NCBI GenBank assembly: GCA_943913835.1
Contig: CALTZU010000116.1
Coordinates: forward strand, 1-10,776
Origin: an uncultured Rheinheimera sp.
GTDB lineage: Bacteria; Pseudomonadota; Gammaproteobacteria; Enterobacterales; Alteromonadaceae
DNA length: 10,776 bases
Direction of reading: 5' to 3'
The notes beneath the pieces were generated by a model, which saw only the letters and a program-made list of their open reading frames with translations, did no database searches and was not told the DNA's origin. Of the stretch, positions 1 to 6,496 are shown piece after piece; position 1 is the stretch's first letter, and every line of letters begins with the position of its first letter. The translations under genes were made by a program, and so were the position numbers.

Positions 1-62
1 AGCAAAGCGCTGACAGTCGCCAGCAGAATTTTCCAGGGTAAACTAAAGACAAAAGACCGCAT
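1..62 (-). CDS. N-terminus of a membrane protein, possibly a sensor (cut by window edge)
   Basis: An ATG at 62-60 lies 5 nt after the stop of the outer-membrane barrel gene and opens a frame that stays open to the window edge. The 20 visible codons read MRSFVFSLPWKILLATVSAL: a short basic N-terminus running into a hydrophobic stretch, as in a first transmembrane segment. The very short gap indicates that it is the third gene of the operon. Operons of a short PBP-like protein plus porin often end in a membrane sensor kinase or GGDEF protein, so that is my guess, but nothing beyond the N-terminal helix can be seen here. The ribosome binding site is weak (AAAGCT), which fits coupled translation. 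Confidence 0.55.
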   Translation of the reverse strand, partial: MRSFVFSLPWKILLATVSAL

Positions 63-67
63 TAGCT

Positions 68-1267
68 TTAAAACCAATACATCAGTTGCATAGCCCACAT
101 TTGCCAGTATTCGGATTTGTTGTGTTGCAGATCCGGCATCACTGGATAAGCCAGACGCGCTGTACCTTTGACCCAGTGGTGTTCCATAGTTAAGCGAAAA
201 TTATCTCTAAAATCATAAGTTAAACCTAATGTTAACTCATCCTGATAGCCAAAATACGCCGGCACTAAACCGCCCGTACTTTGAGAAAACTTACGGCCGT
301 TGCGATCATCTTTATCCAAATCGAATAAATCGACACTGAGCAAAGCCCAGGTACGGGGCAACAGATTGTAACGCCCCTGCACATACCAGCCCTGACTGAA
401 ACTGTCACTTTTAAATCCGGGCGCATAAAAATCAGTTAAGTCTTTTCTTTCCTGCACCCATTCACTGCTCAATTCCCAGAACTCAGCTGCGTAACGGCCA
501 TTAAACATCACCCTTTGTACTGTCATTGCGCCATCGTAATAGTAATCAAGATCCGCTTTATCGTAGACAAAATCAGAATCCAGCAAAGAAACGCCTAATT
601 GCCAGGCGGACTGATTAGGACGCCAGAACAAACTGGCCTGATGCACATAGTCTTGTTCAGCATCCCCTTGTGCCAGAGTACTCAGCAGAATTTGACTCTG
701 TTCTTTGCTTAAGTTGGTTGCGCCCCAGCTCCAGTTCAGTTCCACTTCGCCAATGCTGGTATTGCGGGTCACTTTAAAGGCCAAACCGTCACTGCCTACG
801 GCAATATCACGGAAAGAATCAAAATACACGGACTGCGGCAGCACTATGGCATTGCGGGTAAAAGGCACATCACGGGTTGCAGAGTAGAGCCAGTGCTGAT
901 TTTTAAAACGGCCTAAAAACATATCCAGCCGCCAGTTAAAATCACTATGTAAGGTCCAGTCCAAAAACAAGTAATCCAGTCTGGTCCCTTTAGTATAACG
1001 ACGAGCACCATCCAGATAGACAACCTGGCCTGCCAGACGCAGGTTATCCGACAGCACCCAGGACATATTGACGCCTAAATCAGTCAGCTCAGCAGAAATG
1101 CTGTCATCCAGATTGACAAAATTTGTCTCAGGCGCCTGAATAAGGCCCTGTGAAATAAAACCATGCCATTGCACCTCGTCTGCCTGCAACTGCAATGAAC
1201 AGCTCAGCAGCAGTAACAGGCATAGCTTACTGCTTGATACGAATGACTTTAAGGGTGGATAGTTCAT
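68..1267 (-). CDS. Outer-membrane beta-barrel (porin-like) protein
   Basis: This 399-residue protein starts with a Sec signal peptide (KLCLLLLLSCSLQLQA, predicted cut before Asp30). The rest is rich in alternating hydrophobic and polar residues and aromatics, and ends in Met-Tyr-Trp-Phe; a C-terminal Phe is the usual BAM recognition signal of outer-membrane barrels. I chose the ATG at 1267-1265 over an in-frame TTG four codons upstream, because a GAGA lies about 8 nt before the ATG and the signal peptide then has a normal length. There is no internal Met that would give a working signal peptide, so the 41-nt overlap with the upstream binding-protein gene appears real. I infer that the barrel supplies the ligand captured by the neighbouring periplasmic protein, or reports on it. 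The substrate is not identifiable, and no described porin family is named with confidence. The LLSC in the signal region resembles a weak lipobox, but the LQA-DE site looks better. Confidence 0.75.
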   Translation of the reverse strand: MNYPPLKSFVSSSKLCLLLLLSCSLQLQADEVQWHGFISQGLIQAPETNFVNLDDSISAELTDLGVNMSWVLSDNLRLAGQVVYLDGARRYTKGTRLDYLFLDWTLHSDFNWRLDMFLGRFKNQHWLYSATRDVPFTRNAIVLPQSVYFDSFRDIAVGSDGLAFKVTRNTSIGEVELNWSWGATNLSKEQSQILLSTLAQGDAEQDYVHQASLFWRPNQSAWQLGVSLLDSDFVYDKADLDYYYDGAMTVQRVMFNGRYAAEFWELSSEWVQERKDLTDFYAPGFKSDSFSQGWYVQGRYNLLPRTWALLSVDLFDLDKDDRNGRKFSQSTGGLVPAYFGYQDELTLGLTYDFRDNFRLTMEHHWVKGTARLAYPVMPDLQHNKSEYWQMWAMQLMYWF

Positions 1268-1640
1268 CTGGATTCTCAATATAACCTATGGCACCTGCAG
1301 TACTGGCTACCATTTCGCGCATTTGTTGCTCAGAACTCAACACCACTGGTGCTGAGCCTAAGCCTGAATAAGTAATTTTTTGCCAGATCCTGTCCAGCTG
1401 ATAAGGAAACATCTGTAGTTTTTCTTTAGCAAAAGTTTGATGTACCTGATTTTTTGCTGGCAGCACAAAAACTCTGACCGCAGTACCGTCAGGCCATTTC
1501 TGTTGCCGCATAGAATAGATGCCACGCAACTGACTGACTGTCAGTTGGTCCATGGGCACAGCAGGATGAGTTATCACTTCTGTGGCTAAAGCGGTAGATG
1601 CCCAAAGCACAGAGCCAGCAATAACTAGCTTGGTTTTCAC
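1227..1640 (-). CDS. Short PstS-like periplasmic phosphate-binding-family protein
   Basis: This 137-residue protein has a clear signal peptide (MKTKLVIAGSVLWASTALA, cut after residue 19). The mature part has the signatures of the PBP-like (PstS-like) domain: the RGIYSMRQQKWPDG stretch (residues 39-52), SGLGSAP (92-98) and GAIGYI (116-121). True PstS proteins are over 300 residues, so this is the short version and probably holds only one lobe-like domain. No pst permease or ATPase genes are next to it, so a role in sensing or in feeding the downstream barrel is more likely than classical import; this is inference. Translation starts at GTG (1640-1638), with AGGA 11 nt upstream, and no in-frame ATG precedes it. 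A TATACT at 1733-1728 could be a -10 element, but no convincing -35 accompanies it. The gene is first of an operon with the barrel (41-nt overlap) and the truncated membrane protein. Confidence 0.8.
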   Translation of the reverse strand: MKTKLVIAGSVLWASTALATEVITHPAVPMDQLTVSQLRGIYSMRQQKWPDGTAVRVFVLPAKNQVHQTFAKEKLQMFPYQLDRIWQKITYSGLGSAPVVLSSEQQMREMVASTAGAIGYIENPDELSTLKVIRIKQ

Positions 1641-1786
1641 GTCGTTAATATTCCTCAGGAAAGCATATTTAATGCAGCTACAGCGGTGAACTGATAAAGC
1701 AGCATCAAGCTCAGGTCGTCCGGGCTCAGTATAGTAGCAGTGGCAAGAATTGTATTGTAGCTGGGGGAAAAAAAGCTGTGTTTTCA

Positions 1787-1825
1787 GTAAAATGAGAACG
1801 GAGAGGGAGTTTACTTCCTCTCCGT
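1787..1825 (-). terminator. Intrinsic terminator after the choice-of-anchor I gene
   Basis: A perfect 9-bp inverted repeat (ACGGAGAGG / CCTCTCCGT, 1798-1806 and 1817-1825, 10-nt loop) starts about 10 nt after the lipoprotein stop codon. On the minus strand it is followed by TCTCATTTTAC, a moderate U-rich tail. The strong GC stem supports a terminator; the broken U-run makes efficiency uncertain. Confidence 0.65.
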
Positions 1826-1835
1826 GAGCGCCGCT

Positions 1836-3629
1836 TTAATAGCGTGGACTTACCTCGAATACAGTAAGGCTACCACTGACTTCATTGGCCATTAATACTA
1901 AGGCCTGGCCTGTAGCACTGTCAGCCGCAGGGACAAAGACCAAGCTTTCTGGCCCTAAGTCACCCGCCTGTTGGTAATCACCACTGACAGCCGCAGGTAC
2001 AGTGTCATCATCAATTTCGTACACGGCATCAAAGTTACGATTGTGGAAATAATCGACAAACTTGGTGTCATATGGGTTACTTATATCGTAAACAAAAATA
2101 CCACTTAAGCGCTCGGTCGCGATAAAAGCATAAGTTTTGTCGCCAACCTGACCAATAGTGACAGCTTCTGGTTCAGGACCTTTATCATCAGATCGGCTGT
2201 CGCCTTCCACTACAGTGTGGTTGGTATTAAACAGCTCCGCATGTACACCTGAACTGATACGTTCGAAGTCAGAGCCACTGTCAAAGACCTGATTACCATT
2301 CTGATCCCAAATACTAAAAGAGCGGGCACCATAGGCATAAAGCGCATCGTATTCACCCTGCGCATTTAAACCCATAGCTTTAGATACATTCAGGCGACCT
2401 AAGCCATTAGCATCATAAAATCCTGCCTGCAGCGCTGTTAAGTCTGCTGAACGTTTTAAGCTGCTGATCCGGCCTTCTTCACTGTAGCCATCCCAGTCAC
2501 GGGCATCACCTTCGTTTGCACTGAGGATAAAAGTGGCACCTTTCCAGTTATAACTGGCAAGTGTATCGGGCTGATACATGCCATAAACACCAGGATAAGT
2601 ACTGAGTTTTACACCGTCTCTGTTGCTGACATCCACTGCATTTTTAGCCTGGCTATAGTCTTTAAATCCCAGAGCTACCACCTTAGTGATTTGCTTTTTC
2701 GCTAAATCCACTATTGCTAATGCGTTATTCTCTTGCAGTGACACAAAGGCTTTTTTGCTGTCGCTGCTAACAGTAATGTATTCAGGCTCTAAGTCTTGCG
2801 CTACTGTAGTACCAGCCGGAGCAGCAAACTTCACGCCCTGAGCCGCCAGCTTAGCCTGATCCGCATTAAACAGATTAAAGCCAACAAGAGTGGCCTGATC
2901 CGCTGCAACTCCAGCAGTAATTGCGATCATACCCACTGAACCTTCAGGATCGACACTGTAATCTGATTCGGGCTCACCTTCATTAGCAACCAGCAACATG
3001 CCGCCATCCGGAGTGAAAGTGACCATATCTGGTAAAGCACCTACTTTTACCGCTTTAACAAATACAGGTGTTGCAGCACTGATATCATAAAACAACACTG
3101 CGCCCGCAGATGATTTCACATCATTCTCCGCAGCCACAGCCAGCAAATTACCGGAAATAGCAATAGAGTTAGCAAAACCCAGATTTAAGCTTTCATCCGT
3201 ACCTGCGGCATTTTTTACCATTACAGTAGCAGGCATAACCAATGGCGTACTGGTCAGAGTATTGGCAGTGATTGCATCAGTCAGCGCGGTACTTTTAATG
3301 CCGGAGGCGTCCAGAATCTCAACTCTGTTTGCTGCACCATTCACCACAAAAATGCGTTTAGACGCTTTGTGGTACTGAGTGATTTCTGCTGCGCCAGCGC
3401 CATAAGTACCAGTGACAAAACGAGCCACAGCCTTTGTGCTGATACCAGTTTGTGCGTTTTGGCCAGGAGTACCTGGAACACCAGGAGTTCCTGGCTGGCC
3501 CACTGCGCCACCAGGGCCTGCAGGACCTGCTGGTCCAGCCGCGCCATCATCACCATCCAGAGTACAACCGGATAAAGCTAAAGCTAAAGCTGACGCCACT
3601 AAAGTCAGACGTAACACAGAGAATTTCAT
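1836..3629 (-). CDS. Choice-of-anchor I family lipoprotein with collagen-like linker
   Basis: This 597-residue protein begins with a lipoprotein signal peptide ending in LSGC (lipidated Cys22). Eleven consecutive Gly-X-Y triplets follow (Gly26 to Asn58, many GPA/GTP/GVP), then a large beta-propeller-like domain. Hallmarks of the choice-of-anchor I family are DPEGSVGMI, EPEYITV...KAFVSLQENNALAIVDL, LSANEGDARDWDGYSEEGRI, SDDKGPEPEAVTIG with YAFIATER, and C-terminal MANEVSGSLTVFEV. Family members are often annotated loosely as alkaline phosphatases or surface glycoproteins, but the enzymatic activity of the family is not established. I infer that the protein is held on the outer membrane by lipid, with the collagen-like segment as a spacer. 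The start is ATG; an AGGA lies 11 nt upstream, a rather long spacing. It is a single-gene unit between two terminators. A candidate Pho box and a leader stem-loop lie just upstream. Confidence 0.88.
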   Translation of the reverse strand: MKFSVLRLTLVASALALALSGCTLDGDDGAAGPAGPAGPGGAVGQPGTPGVPGTPGQNAQTGISTKAVARFVTGTYGAGAAEITQYHKASKRIFVVNGAANRVEILDASGIKSTALTDAITANTLTSTPLVMPATVMVKNAAGTDESLNLGFANSIAISGNLLAVAAENDVKSSAGAVLFYDISAATPVFVKAVKVGALPDMVTFTPDGGMLLVANEGEPESDYSVDPEGSVGMIAITAGVAADQATLVGFNLFNADQAKLAAQGVKFAAPAGTTVAQDLEPEYITVSSDSKKAFVSLQENNALAIVDLAKKQITKVVALGFKDYSQAKNAVDVSNRDGVKLSTYPGVYGMYQPDTLASYNWKGATFILSANEGDARDWDGYSEEGRISSLKRSADLTALQAGFYDANGLGRLNVSKAMGLNAQGEYDALYAYGARSFSIWDQNGNQVFDSGSDFERISSGVHAELFNTNHTVVEGDSRSDDKGPEPEAVTIGQVGDKTYAFIATERLSGIFVYDISNPYDTKFVDYFHNRNFDAVYEIDDDTVPAAVSGDYQQAGDLGPESLVFVPAADSATGQALVLMANEVSGSLTVFEVSPRY

Positions 3630-3639
3630 TTTCGGTAAA

Positions 3640-3666
3640 GTCCTGTTTTATATGAAAAATCAGGAC
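3640..3666 (-). promoter_or_regulatory. Leader stem-loop covering the putative SD of the choice-of-anchor I gene
   Basis: On the minus strand GTCCTG-A-TTTT pairs with AAAA-CAGGAC around a TCATAT loop, giving a 10-bp stem with one bulged A. The 3' arm contains the only purine-rich ribosome binding candidate (AGGA) for the ATG at 3629. It could restrict translation, or be a protein-binding palindrome in DNA. If the -10 element is TAGGGT (3674-3669), transcription would start inside the 5' arm and the RNA hairpin could not form fully, so the role is uncertain. Confidence 0.35.
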
Positions 3667-3684
3667 TTACCCTAAAGTTGAGTT

Positions 3685-3702
3685 ATGACACTTTAGTGAC
3701 GA
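3685..3702 (-). promoter_or_regulatory. Candidate Pho box (PhoB site)
   Basis: The minus strand reads TCGTCAC-TAAA-GTGTCAT. Against the PhoB consensus CTGTCAT-AWAW-CTGTCAY the two 7-bp repeats match at 5/7 and 6/7 positions, with the correct 4-bp A/T spacer. A weak -10-like TAGGGT follows 10 bp later, the geometry expected where PhoB replaces the -35 contact. It is a single unscanned match, so chance is possible; the phosphate-related annotation of both neighbouring minus-strand units raises its interest. Confidence 0.4.
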
Positions 3703-3720
3703 ACTCATTAAAGCTTAATG

Positions 3721-3745
3721 AAAAAAGGGCAATTAACAGCCCCTT
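3721..3745 (-). terminator. Intrinsic terminator after the Rossmann-fold oxidoreductase gene
   Basis: The minus strand reads AAGGGGC, an 8-nt loop, then GCCC followed by six T. The stem is GGGC/GCCC, extendable to AAGGG/CCCTT with one bulged G. It lies 12 nt after the oxidoreductase stop codon and directly before the promoter region of the next minus-strand gene. Confidence 0.75.
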
Positions 3746-3757
3746 GCGATTACTGAC

Positions 3758-4396
3758 TCAATAAGCCACACAAAAACGCTGATTCGGGTGGCGCGGTTGT
3801 TCTGCTTCATCCAGCATAGCAAGCGCATAATCAGCAGTTGAAATACGACTTTGGCCCTGTGCATCAGTCAGTAATTGATCCTTGCCCAGCCTGAAAGTCC
3901 TGGTTTTTTCCGCTGGAAAAATTTCGGCGGCAGGAGACAAATAACTCCAGTTTTGCTGCTGTTGTGCCTTGAGAAGTAACAACGCCTGATAAGCACCTTG
4001 AGCAGTTCCCAGATAAGCGGCCGGGAAATCCGGGCTAGTGAGCAACATCTTGCCCGGCGTGTATTCCAGCGAGGCTGCGCCGCCCACCACCAGTAGACGA
4101 GGTACCTTCGCTGCAATGCTGGCCGCTAAAATGGATTTGAAGCCTTGAATATAATAGGCCGCCACATCTGCCTCTTTGTGACCACTAAAAGCGCTGATCA
4201 CCAGATCTACGCCCTCTAGCGCCAAAGCCAGGGCTGTGGTATCCATCACATCCACCTTGACGCCTGTTAAACCTTCTTTCTGAGTCAGACGCTCCGGTCT
4301 GCTAACTAAGGCCTTGACCTGATGCCCACGTTCTAATGCTTCTGTGGTCAAAGCTGAACCAATAAAACCAGAGGCCCCAATAATTGCGATATGCAT
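3758..4396 (-). CDS. NAD(P)-binding Rossmann-fold oxidoreductase (NmrA/YwnB-like)
   Basis: This 212-residue cytoplasmic protein opens with MHIAIIGASGFIGSAL, a textbook Rossmann nucleotide-binding loop (GxxGxxG, Gly7-Gly10-Gly13). VSRPERL follows near the end of strand 2, and then VDVMDTTALALALEGVDLVISAFSG, the usual second part of NAD(P)H-binding (PF13460-type) atypical SDR proteins. The classical YxxxK catalytic pair of SDR enzymes is not evident, so it may be a redox-sensing or flavin/quinone-type reductase relative rather than a standard dehydrogenase. The start has GGAG and AGG 8-12 nt upstream. It is transcribed divergently from a LysR regulator, with a perfect LysR-type inverted repeat between them, so it is the likely target of that regulator. 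The substrate is unknown. Confidence 0.85.
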   Translation of the reverse strand: MHIAIIGASGFIGSALTTEALERGHQVKALVSRPERLTQKEGLTGVKVDVMDTTALALALEGVDLVISAFSGHKEADVAAYYIQGFKSILAASIAAKVPRLLVVGGAASLEYTPGKMLLTSPDFPAAYLGTAQGAYQALLLLKAQQQQNWSYLSPAAEIFPAEKTRTFRLGKDQLLTDAQGQSRISTADYALAMLDEAEQPRHPNQRFCVAY

Positions 4397-4441
4397 AACC
4401 TAATCTCCGTCTGAGTGAATAAGCGTTATTATCCTCAGAGA

Positions 4442-4466
4442 TATTGATTAGAAAAATACATCAATA
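4442..4466. promoter_or_regulatory. LysR-type operator in the divergent promoter
   Basis: TATTGAT and ATCAATA form a perfect 7-bp inverted repeat separated by exactly 11 bp, matching the T-N11-A architecture of LysR-family binding sites. It sits 46 bp from the oxidoreductase start and 39 bp from the LysR start. A GATAAT (-10-like, 4433-4428, minus strand) lies just downstream on the oxidoreductase side, so the operator would cover its -35 region. A further ATCAAT half-site occurs near 4481, closer to the LysR start. Confidence 0.7.
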
Positions 4467-4504
4467 CATAATTCACTGTTATCAATTAAACAACAATAGC
4501 CATC

Positions 4505-5410
4505 ATGCAACTGCAAAATATTGATTTAAATGCAATACCAGTTTTTCTGGTTTTAGCTCAGGAGCGCAGCTTTACTGCTGCCGCTGAACGGCTCGGCTGC
4601 ACAAAAACCAAAGTCAGTCTGCAAATCAAAGCTCTGGAATCCAGTCTGGCCGTTGCACTGTTCCGCCGTACGACCCGACTGGTCAGTCTGACTCAGGCTG
4701 GTGAACAGCTGTACCAGCACTGTCTGCCACTGCTGCAGCAGCTAAGTCAGCATTTGATCGAAGCTCAAAGCTCAGAGCAAAACTTAACTGGCACTTTAGT
4801 GATCAGTGCACCGGAGGATTATGCTCAGCAGGTACTAGTACCGGCATTACTGGCTTTCCGTCAACAGCACCCGGCTTTGGCTTTCGAATTAAAAAGCAGC
4901 GATCAGATCAAAGATTTAGTCAAAGAAGGGATAGATTTATCCATCAGAGCGGGCTGGTTAAGGGACTCTAGCCAAAAAGCTATCTCTTTGGGCAGCTTTG
5001 AGCAATGGTTGGTGGCCTCCCCCTCCTACCTGCAACATCATGGTTTACCGCAGCATCCAACTGAACTGTCGCAGCACCACTTTATTTGTTTTACTTTGTT
5101 AGCTTCAGCTTTGCACTGGAATTTTCACCAAGGAACGGAACAACTGCAGGTGCAGATGCGCAGCCAGATTAAAACCGGCTCGACCGCTTCAGTCACCGCC
5201 CTGGTAAAAGCCGGAGCTGGCCTTGGAGTCCTGCCTGATTACACAGCCAGAACTTTGATCAAAAGCGGCGAATTGGTACAAGTATTACCGGAGTGGCAAC
5301 TAGCCAAGGGTGGAATTTATGCGGTGTATCCACCGGGTTCGTTCCGGCCTGCCCGTGTCAGGATTTTTGTCGAATTTCTGCAACAGTGGCTGGCCGGCAG
5401 TGATTTTTGA
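4505..5410 (+). CDS. LysR-family transcriptional regulator (partner of the oxidoreductase)
   Basis: This 301-residue protein has the LysR layout. An N-terminal winged HTH (residues 1-62: DLNAIPVFLVLAQERSFTAAAERL, then CTKTKVSLQIKALE and LFRRTTR) is followed by a periplasmic-binding-protein-like effector domain (about 90-295) with GTLVISAPEDY and the late GAGLGVLPDYTA segment. The usual SQPAVS in the recognition helix is replaced by CTKTKVS, a variant seen in the subfamily that tends to sit beside oxidoreductases. Length is normal for the family. The divergent oxidoreductase and the shared inverted repeat at 4442-4466 indicate local regulation, probably including autoregulation. The ribosome binding site is weak. 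The effector cannot be deduced. Confidence 0.92.
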   Translation: MQLQNIDLNAIPVFLVLAQERSFTAAAERLGCTKTKVSLQIKALESSLAVALFRRTTRLVSLTQAGEQLYQHCLPLLQQLSQHLIEAQSSEQNLTGTLVISAPEDYAQQVLVPALLAFRQQHPALAFELKSSDQIKDLVKEGIDLSIRAGWLRDSSQKAISLGSFEQWLVASPSYLQHHGLPQHPTELSQHHFICFTLLASALHWNFHQGTEQLQVQMRSQIKTGSTASVTALVKAGAGLGVLPDYTARTLIKSGELVQVLPEWQLAKGGIYAVYPPGSFRPARVRIFVEFLQQWLAGSDF

Positions 5411-5412
5411 GT

Positions 5413-5436
5413 AAAAAAGGGCCCATTAAGGGCCCT
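5413..5436 (-). terminator. Intrinsic terminator reading from the solute-binding-protein gene
   Basis: AGGGCCC and GGGCCCT form a 7-bp GC-rich stem with an ATTAA loop. On the minus strand the stem is followed by six T, so it stops transcription coming leftward from the gene ending at 5560, about 120 nt downstream of that stop. On the plus strand it follows the LysR stop by a few bases but lacks a U-run, so for that gene it could act only weakly. Confidence 0.8.
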
Positions 5437-5559
5437 GAAATCACCAGGAACAGTGATGCATGCAACAAGTTTAAGCCAACTAAGAATGACGGCCTCACTT
5501 TTCAAAACTATGACAAGCCAGCGAAGCTTTAATGAAAACCGCAGAAAAGAATTTCAACT

Positions 5560-6324
5560 TCAATGTTTTACTAAAGCCTGTTCGATGTGGTATTTGCTGA
5601 GCAGTTGTTTCCATTTGGGGTCTGACGACATATTTGCCACTGCAAGCTGTAAAAACTGATATAACCTGGGGTCGTTGTTACTTAGCATAAATCGTCGCAA
5701 TATCACCTCATGAGGAGTCTTCGCCACATAAAAATAACGGGCTTGTTCACCCCGATTGAATTTATAAGACAAGGTAGAGGAGCTGATGATAGTAAAGTCT
5801 CCACGGCCTAACCTCAGCATATCCAACACATAATCTTCCTGTAGTGTATCTACTCTTTTCAATATGCCGGCCGCAACGGCCTGATCTAAAGCTTTGTATC
5901 TGTATCCCTGAGAACCAATAAAAGTTTTACCTGTTAAGTCCGCTAAATCCGTTGCCATAAAAGGTTTTTCTGCAGCAGAGACAAACATATCCCGGTCATG
6001 CAGAAAAGGCTCCGTAAACAACATTTTATCGGCAACAGACTGAAACCAGAGTGGCTGCACGCCAACAACTACGCCAGTAAAAGATCCTGCTAACAGAGCA
6101 TCCAGCCGCTTTCTTGGCATCAGTTCAGTACTGAATTGATACTGATCTGTTTTGCTGTTGAGATACAGGGCCAAATCAAAATACAGTCCACTTTGCTCAG
6201 CCCAGTCAATAACATAAGGCGCTTTTAAATGGTAGGTCAGCAATACCACTTGCTGTTTAGAAGCAGCATGTCCCCTGGTAAACAGAGTTACACTCAAAAA
6301 CAAAATACAAAGCCTTAGCCACAT
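5560..6324 (-). CDS. Periplasmic solute-binding protein, family 3-like (orphan)
   Basis: This 254-residue protein has a signal peptide (MWLRLCILFLSVTLFTRGHA, cut near residue 20). The mature body resembles the bacterial extracellular solute-binding protein family 3 (amino-acid ABC transporters): YLNSKTDQYQFSTELMPRKRLDALLAGSFTGVVVGVQPLWF, then LTGKTFIGSQGYRY and a RLGRGDFTIISSS segment where the second lobe begins. Family members of about 230-260 residues have the same size. No permease or ATPase gene is nearby, and the gene stands alone between terminators. In marine and freshwater gammaproteobacteria such orphans are common; whether they feed a distant transporter or act in sensing is unknown. 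The ATG is supported by the signal peptide; the SD (GTGGG) is weak. The ligand cannot be stated. Confidence 0.82.
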   Translation of the reverse strand: MWLRLCILFLSVTLFTRGHAASKQQVVLLTYHLKAPYVIDWAEQSGLYFDLALYLNSKTDQYQFSTELMPRKRLDALLAGSFTGVVVGVQPLWFQSVADKMLFTEPFLHDRDMFVSAAEKPFMATDLADLTGKTFIGSQGYRYKALDQAVAAGILKRVDTLQEDYVLDMLRLGRGDFTIISSSTLSYKFNRGEQARYFYVAKTPHEVILRRFMLSNNDPRLYQFLQLAVANMSSDPKWKQLLSKYHIEQALVKH

Positions 6325-6446
6325 AACCCACTATCCAAAAGAGCACTAGTCTGAGCCTAGATAAGTTTTAGCCGCAGAGCCAGTAGTCTGCACTATTAAG
6401 TGCTATTTTCCCCCATTGCAGCGGATTAAAGCTGGTAAATACTGCT

Positions 6447-6481
6447 AAATCGCCACAGTCTAGAGCAGACTGTGGCGATTT
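6447..6481 (-). terminator. Perfect 15-bp stem-loop, terminator of the DJ-1 gene
   Basis: AAATCGCCACAGTCT and AGACTGTGGCGATTT are exact inverse complements separated by a 5-nt AGAGC loop. It ends 15 nt from the stop codon of the DJ-1-like gene (minus strand), so an intrinsic terminator is the simplest reading; the AAA/TTT edges give a short U-run in either direction. The U-run is only three bases long. The perfection of the stem is unusual and could also serve as an mRNA 3'-end stabiliser. Confidence 0.65.
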
Positions 6482-6496
6482 CCTGCGACAAGCTGG

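Noticed and set aside
1267..1279. TTG as start of the outer-membrane barrel gene
   Set aside because: An ATG four codons downstream has a better-placed purine stretch and gives a normal signal peptide.
1655..1705. Short minus-strand frame MLLYQFTAVAALNMLS upstream of the PstS-like gene
   Set aside because: It could be a leader peptide, but there is no good SD, no run of regulatory codons and no attenuator hairpin; a 16-residue frame is easily chance.
3369..3675. Overlapping plus-strand frames, one rich in Pro and Gly
   Set aside because: They are the antisense image of the Gly-X-Y segment and signal region of the choice-of-anchor I gene, with no ribosome site or family resemblance.
6336..6360. 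CTAG-containing repeat and a CTAGGCT sigma-S-like hexamer upstream of the solute-binding-protein gene
   Set aside because: Short and without supporting promoter elements; the resemblance to the element at 10182 may be chance.
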